The notes beneath the pieces were generated by a model. It made no database searches. It saw only the letters and a program-made list of their open reading frames with translations, and had not been told where the DNA came from. A DNA stretch of 64,000 nucleotides from a virus. The stretch's first letter is position 1. Every line of letters starts with the position of its first letter. The translations under genes were made by a program, and so were the position numbers. The stretch spans positions 1 through 64,000 of the IMG/VR virus record IMGVR_UViG_3300020202_000079; one strand, 5' to 3'. Below, in pieces: positions 16,901 to 24,975 of this stretch.

Positions 16901-18252
16901 TCCGCGATGAGGCGGTCAAAGCGTGGCAAACGGCATGGAAGGCAGGCGACCACGCGCTCGCCAACGAGCTTGTCGTGGCCATCGACAATTTCCAGGGCAT
17001 CCTCAGGGCCGATTTCATCAACGGCTTCACCGGCACGCTGGAGGCGCTGCATGCCGGGCTTGGCGGCGACAGTCCCTTCGTTCAGGCGCAGCAGCGCATA
17101 CGCGCCTTGCGCGAGGAGATGAAGGGGTTCGTCGAAGACGCCGCGTTCGCCGGTGCGAGCGTCGGCGACGCGCTGGCGGCAGCGCGGTCCAATCTGTTGA
17201 TGCAATTGCGCGGCGTCGAAGAGCTTTCGCCGATGCAGGCCGAAATGCAGCGGTTGGTGGGCACGGTTGCCGGCCTTTCGAGCACGCTCGTCGAACTTGG
17301 GCTGACCGCCGAGCAGGCCGGCTGGATGGTGCACCACAATCTCAGCCTGGCGATCGCCAAGCTGCGCGATGATTACACGGAGGGTCTCACCCGCTCGATC
17401 AACGAGTTGCGCGGCAATGGCTATCTCAACGAGATTGCCGACGCGCAGAAACGCTACAATGAGCGCCTGCGCGACGCCGCAGCGCTCGGCTTGAGCGCCG
17501 CACTCGCCCAGGAGGAATACAATCTGGCGGTGGCGAAGATCTTTGAAAGCGCCGATCTCGGGGCCGACGAGATCGCCCGGCTGACCGCGCAGTTCCCGTT
17601 TCTGGCATCCGCCGTCGACTCGGCGCTGAAGGACATCCGCCGCTCATTCGCGGAGACGATCACCGACTTCTGGCGTTCGATCCGGCTGGACGCGGGTTCC
17701 TCGATCCTGTCGCCCACCGACCAGCTCGCCGAGGCGAAGGCCGCTTTCGAGCGTGCCGCGTCCGGGGCGCTGGGCGGCGACCGGTCCGCCATGGACGGGC
17801 TGCAAGGCGCGATCAGCACCTATCTCGAGCAGGCAAAGTCGTATTTCGGTTCCGCCGCCGGCTATGTCGACGCATTCAACTCGATCGACTCCGTCATCCG
17901 GCAATTGCGCCAGGCCGGGGGCCTCACGCCGGGCTTCGCCGGCGGCGGCTACACCGGCGACATGGCCACGAACCGGGTCGCCGGCACCGTGCACGGGCGC
18001 GAATTCGTTGCGAATGCGGCGGTGACGGCACGATGGCGGCCGGAGCTCGAGGCCATGCACGCCGGAACGTTCCAGCGCGGCGACGGCAGGGAAAACTTTC
18101 GCGAACTCGGCCGCATGGTGGCAGCGGCGACGGCCGCCCAAACCGAAGCGCTGGCTTCGCAGCTCGCCGACGTGCGCGCCGAGCTCAGGCGGCTTGCCGA
18201 CGCGCAGCGCCTGGCGGCCGAACGCAAGCCCGCCCCGGGCAAGGCCGCTTGA
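13969..18252 (+). CDS. Tape measure protein
   Basis: At 1427 residues this is the longest gene. It determines tail length and reaches the host membrane on ejection. The N-terminus is long alpha-helical and coiled-coil. Residues about 265-345 carry the conserved phage tail-length segment (FTLMMQQGTQVAQIMG) followed by hydrophobic helices (LVTPTTLFLAGITAAGYA). Near residues 860-925 there is a glycine/alanine-rich membrane-like stretch (GALGGALSGAAAGAPFG). The C-terminus ends with the frequent GFAGGGYTGD and GTVHGREFV motifs. With the usual scaling of about 0.15 nm per residue, the tail would be roughly 210 nm (inference). Confidence 0.9.
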   Translation: MTVSLRQLRVSADFDASKYVAGMAAKVSADKAGAASSREVGDAITTTDQKAQRLTGVERLSRQFIVGYGEAQRFNAALMNIAKASNVTETSMAQLEALVEGVYRKFGLQADAAQLAAAGYHNVSSAIAAVNSRYEAQAEGARRAAIAVQHLADAQQAQARVNAATGVRSDFNSQARADDIAAYGAELDRLRAKYNPLFAAQRGYLATLEEIRQAHRVGALSATEAADAIQRHKASFANQVLALRGVDPAVRTAAKGTALAAHEVSNLSFQMNDMAMMLASGQSPFTLMMQQGTQVAQIMGKRGLGEIFPALAQGLVSLVTPTTLFLAGITAAGYAAYYLFRSLSPEVEKLDGILARHEANIRRLGPAYDDARARAEGYASASAATINLVNEGELEKAKRLLIEQVDGIISDTRERLRYGFRGFFPAEEFKPFEKLIQSLRESARDGTPEIRAFSDAVTALAKADPNLKPAAIEIQNLAKDALETASRLPEVGKQVDEVAGAFGRMKAEIDRVPSAGVQDYIGTLATDLRAGRITAEEFRTALLNLSGVSPDFSGAIASVSGLAGELERAQRAALGLANTTPRTSRLGTMDRMVEGFRDAFEMWRRFGDDGSKGFDPDKPAKIKTGSTANAYRDLVKSAQDRIDQMRLEAQLVGKTGVEAETLRFELDLLQRAYDKGRRPTEAQIAQLKELASSYAEVARSTAEARATADLHFEREQLSRTRQEKEVYSRIRQLGLDIKSAEGERVAFAIRQNQQIERQRHQYEEIADVVGDTLGDAFTEVFLGGIKSFDDFAEHVASGLARLGEQNLAKLFDFSAEGIWGGGGAANDNRKDPWAGMRDAVEKGAFAGTSSGQAPLVGLFESLGMSGAGAGKAAAGVSAGLGGFGMGYQSQNPAMGALGGALSGAAAGAPFGPIGIAVGALIGGAAGGLGGIFGNSQQKKKDQQQARDSIEQSRSTIDTLIDTGMGRGVGGMEQTFRDFRDEAVKAWQTAWKAGDHALANELVVAIDNFQGILRADFINGFTGTLEALHAGLGGDSPFVQAQQRIRALREEMKGFVEDAAFAGASVGDALAAARSNLLMQLRGVEELSPMQAEMQRLVGTVAGLSSTLVELGLTAEQAGWMVHHNLSLAIAKLRDDYTEGLTRSINELRGNGYLNEIADAQKRYNERLRDAAALGLSAALAQEEYNLAVAKIFESADLGADEIARLTAQFPFLASAVDSALKDIRRSFAETITDFWRSIRLDAGSSILSPTDQLAEAKAAFERAASGALGGDRSAMDGLQGAISTYLEQAKSYFGSAAGYVDAFNSIDSVIRQLRQAGGLTPGFAGGGYTGDMATNRVAGTVHGREFVANAAVTARWRPELEAMHAGTFQRGDGRENFRELGRMVAAATAAQTEALASQLADVRAELRRLADAQRLAAERKPAPGKAA

Positions 18253-18262
18253 AGGCACGATC

Positions 18263-19048
18263 ATGCTGGCGATGACACGCAAGCTGCAGCGGGCGCTGGG
18301 CAATCATACGCTGGGCATCGCTTCCTATGCGCCGCCGGCGACACTCGCAGGCTCGCTGCACAATCAAAGCCCGACCGAGGACGGGGTCACCACCTTCGAG
18401 GTCGCGGCCGGAGGTTATGCGCGGGCGTCGCTCACGGGCCTGATGTCGCCGGCCAATGCGTCGACCGGAATCTCGCGGCTCGACCACGTCGTCAACATCG
18501 GCCCGGCGACCGCAAACTGGGGTGTCGTCACCTATTTCGGCATCCACGACGATGTCGGCGACATGATCTTCTACGGTGCGCTCAACCCTTCGCAGAGCGT
18601 CGAGACCGGCCAGCAATTCCAGCTGACCCCTGGCCAGCTCACAGTGGCGATCACCGAGGGCGCCACCCTTTGGCTCGCCAAGAAGCTGCTCGACCATGTG
18701 CTCGTCGGCATCCCCTGGACGATGCCGACGGCGATCCGGCTGGCACTTCACCTGGCGAGCCCGACCAATGCGGGATCCGTAGCAGCCGAATGCACCGGCG
18801 GCGGCTATGCCCGTCCGAACCTGACCGGGCTGATGTCGACCTTCGATCTGGCGTCGGGCGTCTCGACGCTGGCGACGGATGTAAATATCGGCCCCGCGAC
18901 GAACGACTGGGGCGCCATCACCGACGGCTCGCTGCACGACCAGGCCGGCAACATGCTGATCTTCGGCCAGAGCCAGGAGGCACAGATCGTGCCGATCGGC
19001 GAAAGCTTCCGGCTCAAGGCCGGGCGCTTCGCCATCCCGTTTCGCTAA
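18263..19048 (+). CDS. Tail-associated protein with two repeated domains
   Basis: The 261-residue protein follows the tape measure. It consists of two homologous halves: each has LHxxSPT, then GGYARxxLTGLMS, then VNIGPATxxWG, then a HDxxGxMxxxG block (about residues 33-135 and 155-255). The internal duplication points to a beta-structured virion protein, such as a tail decoration or fibre component; similar single copies occur in siphophage tail fibre proteins. No enzymatic motif is seen. The start at ATG 18263 is 11 bases past the tape measure stop. Confidence 0.6.
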   Translation: MLAMTRKLQRALGNHTLGIASYAPPATLAGSLHNQSPTEDGVTTFEVAAGGYARASLTGLMSPANASTGISRLDHVVNIGPATANWGVVTYFGIHDDVGDMIFYGALNPSQSVETGQQFQLTPGQLTVAITEGATLWLAKKLLDHVLVGIPWTMPTAIRLALHLASPTNAGSVAAECTGGGYARPNLTGLMSTFDLASGVSTLATDVNIGPATNDWGAITDGSLHDQAGNMLIFGQSQEAQIVPIGESFRLKAGRFAIPFR

Positions 19049-19081
19049 GTAACTACCCGCCTTCGCAAAGGAGAAACCCAG

Positions 19082-19549
19082 ATGCGCGGTTATGCACTTT
19101 CCAACACGCTCGCCGGCACCCAGCAGGCGGTCTCGACGGCGTTCAAGACGCTGGTCAACCTGTCGGCGTCGAACACCACTCTGTTGAAGCGTGCCGCCGT
19201 GCACGAGTTCGCCGTGGGCGTCGACGGCACGCCGGCCGACCAGGTGATGACCTGGGACATCTCGCGCACCACCGCGATCGGCACCGGCACGTCGGCGACA
19301 CCGACAAAGCTCGACCCGGCCGACGGCGCGACGCCGATGGTGGGCACGGTGAACCACACCGCCGAGCCGACCGTCACCGCCGCGTCGAGCCTGTGGGCCG
19401 CCGGCATCAACCAGCGCGCGACGCACCGCTGGGTGGCGATGCCGGGCCAGGAGCTGATCATTCCGGCAACCGACGCCAACGGCCTGGCGCTGCGGGTGAA
19501 GAGCCCCGGCTACACCGGTACCGCGATCGGGCAGCTGCACTTCGCCTGA
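19082..19549 (+). CDS. Hypothetical tail-region structural protein
   Basis: This 155-residue protein has a good AAGGAGAAA ribosome-binding site. It is beta-rich and threonine/alanine-rich, with a run of short strands (SVLL-type KRAAVHEFAVGVDGTPAD and QELIIPATDANGLALRV). The C-terminal half resembles the compact receptor-binding or decoration folds seen in small phage proteins. It sits between the duplicated-domain protein and other small tail genes, so a virion role is likely. The family is not recognised. Confidence 0.55.
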   Translation: MRGYALSNTLAGTQQAVSTAFKTLVNLSASNTTLLKRAAVHEFAVGVDGTPADQVMTWDISRTTAIGTGTSATPTKLDPADGATPMVGTVNHTAEPTVTAASSLWAAGINQRATHRWVAMPGQELIIPATDANGLALRVKSPGYTGTAIGQLHFA

Positions 19550-19595
19550 CAGCCGTTCCGCAAAAGAGAGGCCGCGCCCCAACAGGAGACCCAAG

Positions 19596-20003
19596 ATGGC
19601 TACCAGCGTCCATCACGAAGCGGCGATCGCGTTCATCACCGCGCTCGCTGCCGACCCGCAGTCGGCCGAGACGTTCAAGCAGCACCTCGACGACGTCTTT
19701 CCCGGCTGGCGCTCCAATGCGTCGCCGATGCAGGGCTATTCGACCGGCCACCACCATGTGAGCCTGATCGTCGGCCGGTCGCTGCACGACGCACTGCCGC
19801 AGCCCTACAACGCGCTGCCTTACCAGTGGGAGCAGAAGCACGGCTTCGGCGCCGTGGTCGCGTATGTGGAGCAGGCCGGCCGCACCGAGAAGGAGGTCGA
19901 CGAACTGCTGCGGGCCGGCGCGGCCGCGCTTCAGCGCGTCATCACCGACGCCGGCGGCGAGCCCACAGGCGAGGAAACGGCGAAACCAGCGAAGCGGAAG
20001 TAG
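19596..20003 (+). CDS. Hypothetical tail-region protein
   Basis: This 135-residue protein is preceded by CAGGAGA and begins MATSVHHEAAIAFITALAA. It is mostly helical, with a histidine-rich SVHHEA start and an internal STGHHHVSL cluster, and ends in a lysine-rich KPAKRK tail. It lies in the tail/baseplate operon. No known domain was recognised. A structural or assembly role is inferred only from position. Confidence 0.5.
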   Translation: MATSVHHEAAIAFITALAADPQSAETFKQHLDDVFPGWRSNASPMQGYSTGHHHVSLIVGRSLHDALPQPYNALPYQWEQKHGFGAVVAYVEQAGRTEKEVDELLRAGAAALQRVITDAGGEPTGEETAKPAKRK

Positions 20004-20015
20004 AGGCCGACATCC

Positions 20016-20273
20016 ATGCGTCGGCCCGGTGGCTATTTCTTCACCTGCGACGAGACGGGCAGTGAGCGTGTCCAGGACACCTTCACCTGTGCCCACTGCA
20101 ATCGCATCGTCGCGGTGAAGCCGCTCGCCGACCCAGCGAACATGGGTGGCCGCTGCTATGTTTGCGACAAGCTGATCTGCCCGCTCTGCCTCGGTAAGGG
20201 CTGCGATCCGCTCGAGAAGAAGCTGGAGCGTATCGAGGCCAGGGACCGCCTTTACCGCGAAATGCGGGGTTGA
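20016..20273 (+). CDS. Small zinc-ribbon protein
   Basis: The 85-residue protein carries three cysteine pairs: CAHC near residue 28, CYVC near residue 48 and CPLC near residue 57, plus a single GC pair. This fits a two-site zinc ribbon. The C-terminus is a charged helix (KKLERIEARDRLYREMRG). Such small treble-cleft proteins are found among tail genes of alphaproteobacterial siphophages and may be assembly factors or virion parts. The metal binding is inferred from cysteine spacing; the role is unknown. Confidence 0.6.
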   Translation: MRRPGGYFFTCDETGSERVQDTFTCAHCNRIVAVKPLADPANMGGRCYVCDKLICPLCLGKGCDPLEKKLERIEARDRLYREMRG

Positions 20274-20276
20274 TCC

Positions 20277-21752
20277 ATGTACGGCCACCAACCGTACGGA
20301 ACGACGCCGTACGGCGCCTCCGAACCGCCGGAGGCTGTCGCAGAGATCGTCCTCGCCGACAAGTGGACGCCGCCATTCTCGGAGCCGGTGCGCCGCCGCG
20401 TCGACCCGCAGGCGCATGCGGCGAGGCTTGCCGCCGAAGGCTTCCGCATCGATCCGGCTGCCCTGACGTTCGCCGAAGCGGTGACGGCCGACCGGTGGGT
20501 GCCACCGCTGTCGGAGCCGGTGCGCGTCCCGCGCCGGCTTCCGGCCGGCGAGCAGCAGTTCGCGGCCTTCACCGGCTTCGCGCCGTTCGCCGAGGCCGTC
20601 AGCCCGGATCGCTGGCAGGTCGCGTTCCAGGAGCCGATCCGCCGGCTGCCGCAGATCGAGCCGGGCTCGCAGCTCTTCGACATGCGCACGGACATCGCGC
20701 CGGCGCTGATCTGGTTCCAGCCGCTGTCGGAGCCGGTCCGCTTCAGGCGGGCATTGCCGGCATGGCAGCAGCAGTTCGCCGCCTTCGTGCAGTTCGCACC
20801 CTTTTCGGAAGCCGTCAGCGCCGATCGCTGGTATCCGGCGCTGTCGGAGCCGCGGCGCTATGCACGCCGGCTGCCTGCCCATGCGCAGCAATTCGCCGCC
20901 TACCAGGGCTTCGAGCCGTTCACGGAAGGCGTGACGGCCGACCGCTGGGTGCCGCCGCTGTCAGAGCCGGTGCGTTTCCCGCGCCGGCTTCCGGCCGGCG
21001 AGCAGCAGTTCGCGGCCTTCACCGGCTTCGCGCCGTTCGCCGAGGCCGTCAGCCCGGATCGCTGGCAGGTCGCGTTCCAGGAGCCGATCCGCCGGCTGCC
21101 ACAGATCGAGCCGGGCTCGCAGCTCTTCGAAATGCGCACGGACATCGCGCCGGCGCTGATCTGGTTCCAGCCGCTGTCGGAGCCGGTTCGCTTCAGGCGG
21201 GCATTGCCGGCATGGCAGCAGCAGTTCGCCGCCTTCGTGCAGTTCGCGCCCTTCGCGGAAGCCGTCAGCGCCGATCGCTGGTATCCGGCGCTGTCAGAGC
21301 CGCGGCGCTATGCACGCCGGCTGCCTGCCCATGCGCAGCAATTCGCCGCCTACCAAGGCTTCGAGCCGTTCACGGAAGGCGTGACGGCCGACCGCTGGGT
21401 GCCTTCGCTATCGGAGCCGGTGCGCTTCCCGCGCCGGCTTCCTGCCGGCGAGCAGCAGTTCGGGGCGTTCGTACAGTTCGGCCCCTTCGGCGAGCTGCTT
21501 TTCCCCGATCGCTGGGGACAGCCGCTCTCGCAGCCGGTGATCTACCCGCGGATGCTGGCGACGTCGCTGCAGCAGTTCCGGGCCTGGTCGGAATGGCCGG
21601 TGACGCTCGACCAGCCGGTGATCGCGCTGGTGGCGTCGATCGGCTTCGACATGGCACCGCTCAGCCGCTTCGCCGAGATGCTCGATGACGAGGGCGCAAT
21701 GAAGGCCTTCGCGGCGATCCTGAACCCCTGGTTCCTCTCGGATAGGTCATAG
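20277..21752 (+). CDS. Tandem-repeat tail protein
   Basis: The 491-residue protein is built from a repeating ADRWxxxLSEPVRxxRRLP ... QQFAAFxxFAPFAEAV theme with a basic period of roughly 38 residues. Superimposed is a long exact-phase duplication of 150 residues (450 bp), present twice plus a partial third copy. The N-terminus has a PYG-x-x-x-YG motif (HQPYGTTPYGA) shared with the next gene. No enzymatic motif appears; the repeats suggest an elongated fibre, collar or baseplate element. The C-terminal 90 residues diverge (MLATSLQQFRAWSEWPV). I do not recognise the family. Confidence 0.6.
   Translation: MYGHQPYGTTPYGASEPPEAVAEIVLADKWTPPFSEPVRRRVDPQAHAARLAAEGFRIDPAALTFAEAVTADRWVPPLSEPVRVPRRLPAGEQQFAAFTGFAPFAEAVSPDRWQVAFQEPIRRLPQIEPGSQLFDMRTDIAPALIWFQPLSEPVRFRRALPAWQQQFAAFVQFAPFSEAVSADRWYPALSEPRRYARRLPAHAQQFAAYQGFEPFTEGVTADRWVPPLSEPVRFPRRLPAGEQQFAAFTGFAPFAEAVSPDRWQVAFQEPIRRLPQIEPGSQLFEMRTDIAPALIWFQPLSEPVRFRRALPAWQQQFAAFVQFAPFAEAVSADRWYPALSEPRRYARRLPAHAQQFAAYQGFEPFTEGVTADRWVPSLSEPVRFPRRLPAGEQQFGAFVQFGPFGELLFPDRWGQPLSQPVIYPRMLATSLQQFRAWSEWPVTLDQPVIALVASIGFDMAPLSRFAEMLDDEGAMKAFAAILNPWFLSDRS
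20481..21462 (+). repeat. 450-bp tandem duplication inside the repeat protein gene
   Basis: GTGACGGCCGACC occurs at 20481, 20931 and 21381, exactly 450 bp apart, and flanking sequence matches almost base for base through the first two units. The third unit is truncated near 21462. Because the period is a multiple of three, the reading frame is preserved. The near-identity of the DNA, not just the protein, points to recent duplication or ongoing recombination. Confidence 0.85.
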
Positions 21753-23327
21753 ATGTTCGGTCGCGCACCCTACGGCGACGCCGCTTATGGCGATGCGTCG
21801 CAGCGGCCCGCCGGCTTCACCATGTTCGTCGGCGCCGTGCTCGCGGTGGATTTCGCCTACCGCATCTTCGTCGCCACGCGCGAGCTGGTCACCGTCGCCG
21901 CCGACAGTCCGGCGAACCAGGCTTTCGTCGGCTCGCTCGAACAGGCCCTGCGCTTCCGCCGCTCGATCGTCCAGCAGGATGGTTTCGGCGGCTTCGTCGT
22001 CGGCCAGGGCGAGCTGACCGTCCAGAATACCGACGGCGCCTTCGACGCCCTGCCGCAGAGCTACGCGCTCGACGGACGCGAGGTCGAGGTCAGGCACGGC
22101 CGCGTCGGCGACCGCTATGCCGACTGGTTCGTCGCCTTCAAGGGCGTCGCGGCCGACGCGCATGTCGACGAGGCGGCGCTGACCGTGCCGCTGCAGGACT
22201 ATTCGTTCCGGCTCGAGGCGCCGCTCAACGCCAACCGCTATGGCGGGACGGGCGGCGCCGACGGCGGCGAGGATCTGGCCGGCAAACGCAAGCCGCGGGC
22301 CTTCGGCTTCGTCGAGAACGTGGCGCCGCCGCTGGTGACGCCGACCTCGCTGATCTACCAGGTCAATGACGGACCGGTCGGGGCGATATCGGCGGTCTAT
22401 GTCCGCGGGATGGCGCTGACGCCGGGCAGCAACCATGCCAGCTATGCCGCGCTTGCCGCCGCCACGGTATCGTCGGGCACGTTCCACACCTGCCTGGCGG
22501 AAGGTTTCTTCCGGCTGAATTTCGTGCTCGAGGGAGAGGTTACCGCCGACGTCGAGGGCGATGCCAGCGGCGCCGGCTATGTCGAGACGCGCGCCGGCAT
22601 CGTCAAGCGCATCGTCGAGCTCGCGACCGACATCGCCACCGACGCGACCGGCCTCTACCTGCCGGCCTTCACGGCATTCGAGGCCGCCGATTCCGCAGCC
22701 GTCGGCTGGTGGGCCGACCACAATGACGGGTCGAGCGTCGCCGATGCGATCGCACAGGTGATCGGGGCCGCGGCCTGGGCCGGCTTCCGCCGCGACGGGC
22801 GCTTCGAGGCGATGCGCTTCTCGCTGCCGTCAGGTGCGCCGGTCTGGCGCTTCGACAAGACGCTGGTCCGCGACATCCGCCGCGAGAGGCTGCCGTCCGG
22901 CCTGACGCCGCCGCCATGGCGCTGGCGCGTGCCCTGGGGGCGCAACTGGACGGTGATCTCCGACCCGGCCGGCGCCGTCTCAGAAGCGCGGCGCGCCTTC
23001 CTGGCGGAGGAGGTGCGGTACGCCGGCGCCGAGGCCGCGGCCATCAAGGTCGATCACCCGCTGGCGCTGGAGCGGACGATCGGGGGCGCGGCTTATGCGG
23101 AAGCTGCCGCCGCGCAGGCCGAGGCCGACCGGCTGCTGGCGCTGCATCGCCGCAGCGCCGCGATCTATCGCATGACCTTCGACCTCAGGCCGCTGGTGCT
23201 CAATGTGGGTGACGTGATCGAGGCGACCTATCCGCGCTGGGACCTTGCCGAAGGGCGGCTGCTGCGCATCGTCGAGATCGGCGAGGACGCCGCAGCCGGT
23301 GAGATCGAGATCGTGGGTTTCGGCTGA
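21753..23327 (+). CDS. Putative tail hub/baseplate protein
   Basis: This 524-residue protein lies in the baseplate region and begins one base after the previous stop. Its N-terminus (FGRAPYGDAAYGDAS) shares the PYG-x-x-YG motif with the repeat protein upstream. The middle has beta-strand-rich stretches (LTVQNTDGAFDALPQS; REVEVRHGRVGDRYADWFV). The C-terminus carries LALHRRSAAIYRMTFDLRP and VLNVGDVIEATYPRWDL, similar to the last part of hub proteins that bind the tail tip. It is long enough for a multi-domain hub. A specific family is not claimed. Confidence 0.55.
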   Translation: MFGRAPYGDAAYGDASQRPAGFTMFVGAVLAVDFAYRIFVATRELVTVAADSPANQAFVGSLEQALRFRRSIVQQDGFGGFVVGQGELTVQNTDGAFDALPQSYALDGREVEVRHGRVGDRYADWFVAFKGVAADAHVDEAALTVPLQDYSFRLEAPLNANRYGGTGGADGGEDLAGKRKPRAFGFVENVAPPLVTPTSLIYQVNDGPVGAISAVYVRGMALTPGSNHASYAALAAATVSSGTFHTCLAEGFFRLNFVLEGEVTADVEGDASGAGYVETRAGIVKRIVELATDIATDATGLYLPAFTAFEAADSAAVGWWADHNDGSSVADAIAQVIGAAAWAGFRRDGRFEAMRFSLPSGAPVWRFDKTLVRDIRRERLPSGLTPPPWRWRVPWGRNWTVISDPAGAVSEARRAFLAEEVRYAGAEAAAIKVDHPLALERTIGGAAYAEAAAAQAEADRLLALHRRSAAIYRMTFDLRPLVLNVGDVIEATYPRWDLAEGRLLRIVEIGEDAAAGEIEIVGFG

Positions 23328-24079
23328 TGGGCAAGGCTGCAGTGCTTTTCGAGAACCTCGCCGACCTTGCGTCGGTCATCGCGGGCAGCCAGGTGATCAC
23401 GACGCCGGCCGCCAACGTGCAGAACGAGCACGTGGCGCGCAAATGGCGCTCGCGCATCTCCAGCGACTACCTGCTGTTCGACTTCGGCGCGTCGACGGCG
23501 ATCGACACGGTCGCGGCGATCGGCCTGACGGCAACGACGGCGCGGTTCCGTTTGTCGACTGCCGACGCTTCCGGTGCGGCGGGCGACGCCTGGGACACCG
23601 GCACGGCGGCGGTCAGCCAGGCCTACCTGCAGGCGATCGCAGTGCGGGCGGCGAGTGTTGCCGGCCGCTATCTCCGCATCGACCTTGCCGGCACCGGGGA
23701 CTTCGTCGAGTGCGGCCGCGTCGCCGCCGGCGTGCGGGGCCGCTTCTCGCGCAATTTCGCCTATGGCTGGGGCCGCGCCTGGGCCGACCCGTCGTTGCGC
23801 ACGAAGACCCGCGGCGGGCAGACGCAGATCGGCCGGGAAACGTACTACCGCACGCTGGAGCTGCCCTTCGAGGTGATCAGCCCCGTCGACCGGCAGGGGT
23901 TTGTCGAGACGATGGACCGTGTCAATGGCGCCAGCACGGATGTGCTGTTCATGACGGATGACGAGAGCAGCGAGCTCGCGCGCGACAGCGTGTGGGGCCT
24001 CGCCGCCGACGTCTCGCCGGTCGTCCAGCCCTACTTCGAAACCTTCAGCAAGACCTATCGCATCGAGGAACGCCTCTGA
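23327..24079 (+). CDS. Hypothetical tail-tip protein, discoidin-like
   Basis: The 250-residue protein overlaps the previous stop by one base. The first 150 residues have the strand order and motifs of a discoidin or carbohydrate-binding-like fold (YLLFDFGASTAIDTVAAIG, then ATTARFRLS and GRYLRIDLAG). The second part contains GQTQIGRETYYRTLELPF and PVVQPYFETFSKTYRIEERL. This may be a distal tail or receptor-binding component. The resemblance is by sequence pattern only and needs a structure-based comparison. Confidence 0.5.
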   Translation: MGKAAVLFENLADLASVIAGSQVITTPAANVQNEHVARKWRSRISSDYLLFDFGASTAIDTVAAIGLTATTARFRLSTADASGAAGDAWDTGTAAVSQAYLQAIAVRAASVAGRYLRIDLAGTGDFVECGRVAAGVRGRFSRNFAYGWGRAWADPSLRTKTRGGQTQIGRETYYRTLELPFEVISPVDRQGFVETMDRVNGASTDVLFMTDDESSELARDSVWGLAADVSPVVQPYFETFSKTYRIEERL

Positions 24080-24975
24080 TGGCCTATGTGCAAAAAGACA
24101 ACGTCGCGGAATCCTCCATCACGACGGGCACCGGCGAATACGAGCTCGCCGGCGCAGTGTCGGGGTATCAGGAATTCGGCGACGTGATGGCCAATGGCGA
24201 CGTCTGTAACCTGGCGGTCAGGGGCGGCGCGAACTGGGAAACCTTGCTCGCAACCTACAACAGCGGGACGAACAGGCTGGCGCGCACCGCCGTGATCGAG
24301 AGCTCGAACGGCGGCGCCGCGGTGGACTGGCCGGCCGGCACCAAGACGCTGATCATGGCGCCGCTGGCGTCGACGACGCTGGATCGGCGGTCGGCGCTGG
24401 TGCACGACAACGCTTTGATCATAGCCAACGCTGCGGATCCGACGAAGCGCGCCCACCTCGATACGAGTGGTGTCACCGCCGGACAGGACCGTGCCCTCAC
24501 GGTGCCGAACTTCAATGGCACGCTAGCGACGCTGGCCGGCACTGAAACGCTGACCAACAAAACACTCACGTCTCCAACCATTGACACCGGCATCTCCGGG
24601 TCCGCTATCGCTGATCAAGCCGCGATGGAAGCTGCGTCGTCCCTGGCGCTGGTCGTCACTCCGGGTCGGCAGCAGCTTCACCCGAGCAGCGTCAAGGGTT
24701 GGGCGTATTTCGGCGTCACCGGCAATCTGGCGGCGTCCTACAACGTCACCAGTGTGACGGACAACGGAATTGGTGACGCGACCGTCAATTGGGGCACCGA
24801 TTTCAGTACTGCAAACCACTGCGACCTCGTCAGTGTCGAGGTTTCAGGCGGCACGTTCGGGGCGCCAAAAAAATACAACGCCACCGCAGGAATCACGAGT
24901 GTCGCAAACTTCAACTCCTCCTTCGTCTTAGCAGATCCCGGGGCGTGGGCGGTGGCCTCTTTAGGAGATCAATAG
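24079..24975 (+). CDS. Tail fibre protein
   Basis: This 298-residue protein starts in a TGATG overlap. It opens with MAYVQKDNVAESSITTGTG, a typical tail fibre start. It contains the fibre shaft motif LAGTETLTNKTLTSPTIDTG, a phage fibre repeat that forms triple-stranded beta structure, and a C-terminal domain with VSGGTFGAPKKYNATAGI. The role is host recognition. The shaft motif makes the identification fairly firm; the receptor is unknown. Confidence 0.75.
   Translation: MAYVQKDNVAESSITTGTGEYELAGAVSGYQEFGDVMANGDVCNLAVRGGANWETLLATYNSGTNRLARTAVIESSNGGAAVDWPAGTKTLIMAPLASTTLDRRSALVHDNALIIANAADPTKRAHLDTSGVTAGQDRALTVPNFNGTLATLAGTETLTNKTLTSPTIDTGISGSAIADQAAMEAASSLALVVTPGRQQLHPSSVKGWAYFGVTGNLAASYNVTSVTDNGIGDATVNWGTDFSTANHCDLVSVEVSGGTFGAPKKYNATAGITSVANFNSSFVLADPGAWAVASLGDQ

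Noticed and set aside
15646-17337. A 563-codon minus-strand frame
   Set aside because: It lies opposite the tape measure protein, which is supported by motifs and position. The opposite frame has no features.
19458-20891. A 477-codon minus-strand frame
   Set aside because: It is antisense to four coupled plus-strand tail genes and has a low-complexity composition typical of a GC-rich shadow.
20270-21688. A second long frame in the repeat region
   Set aside because: The 450-bp repeats keep several frames open. The frame starting at 20277 has a better start, the shared PYG motif and the expected spacing to its neighbours.
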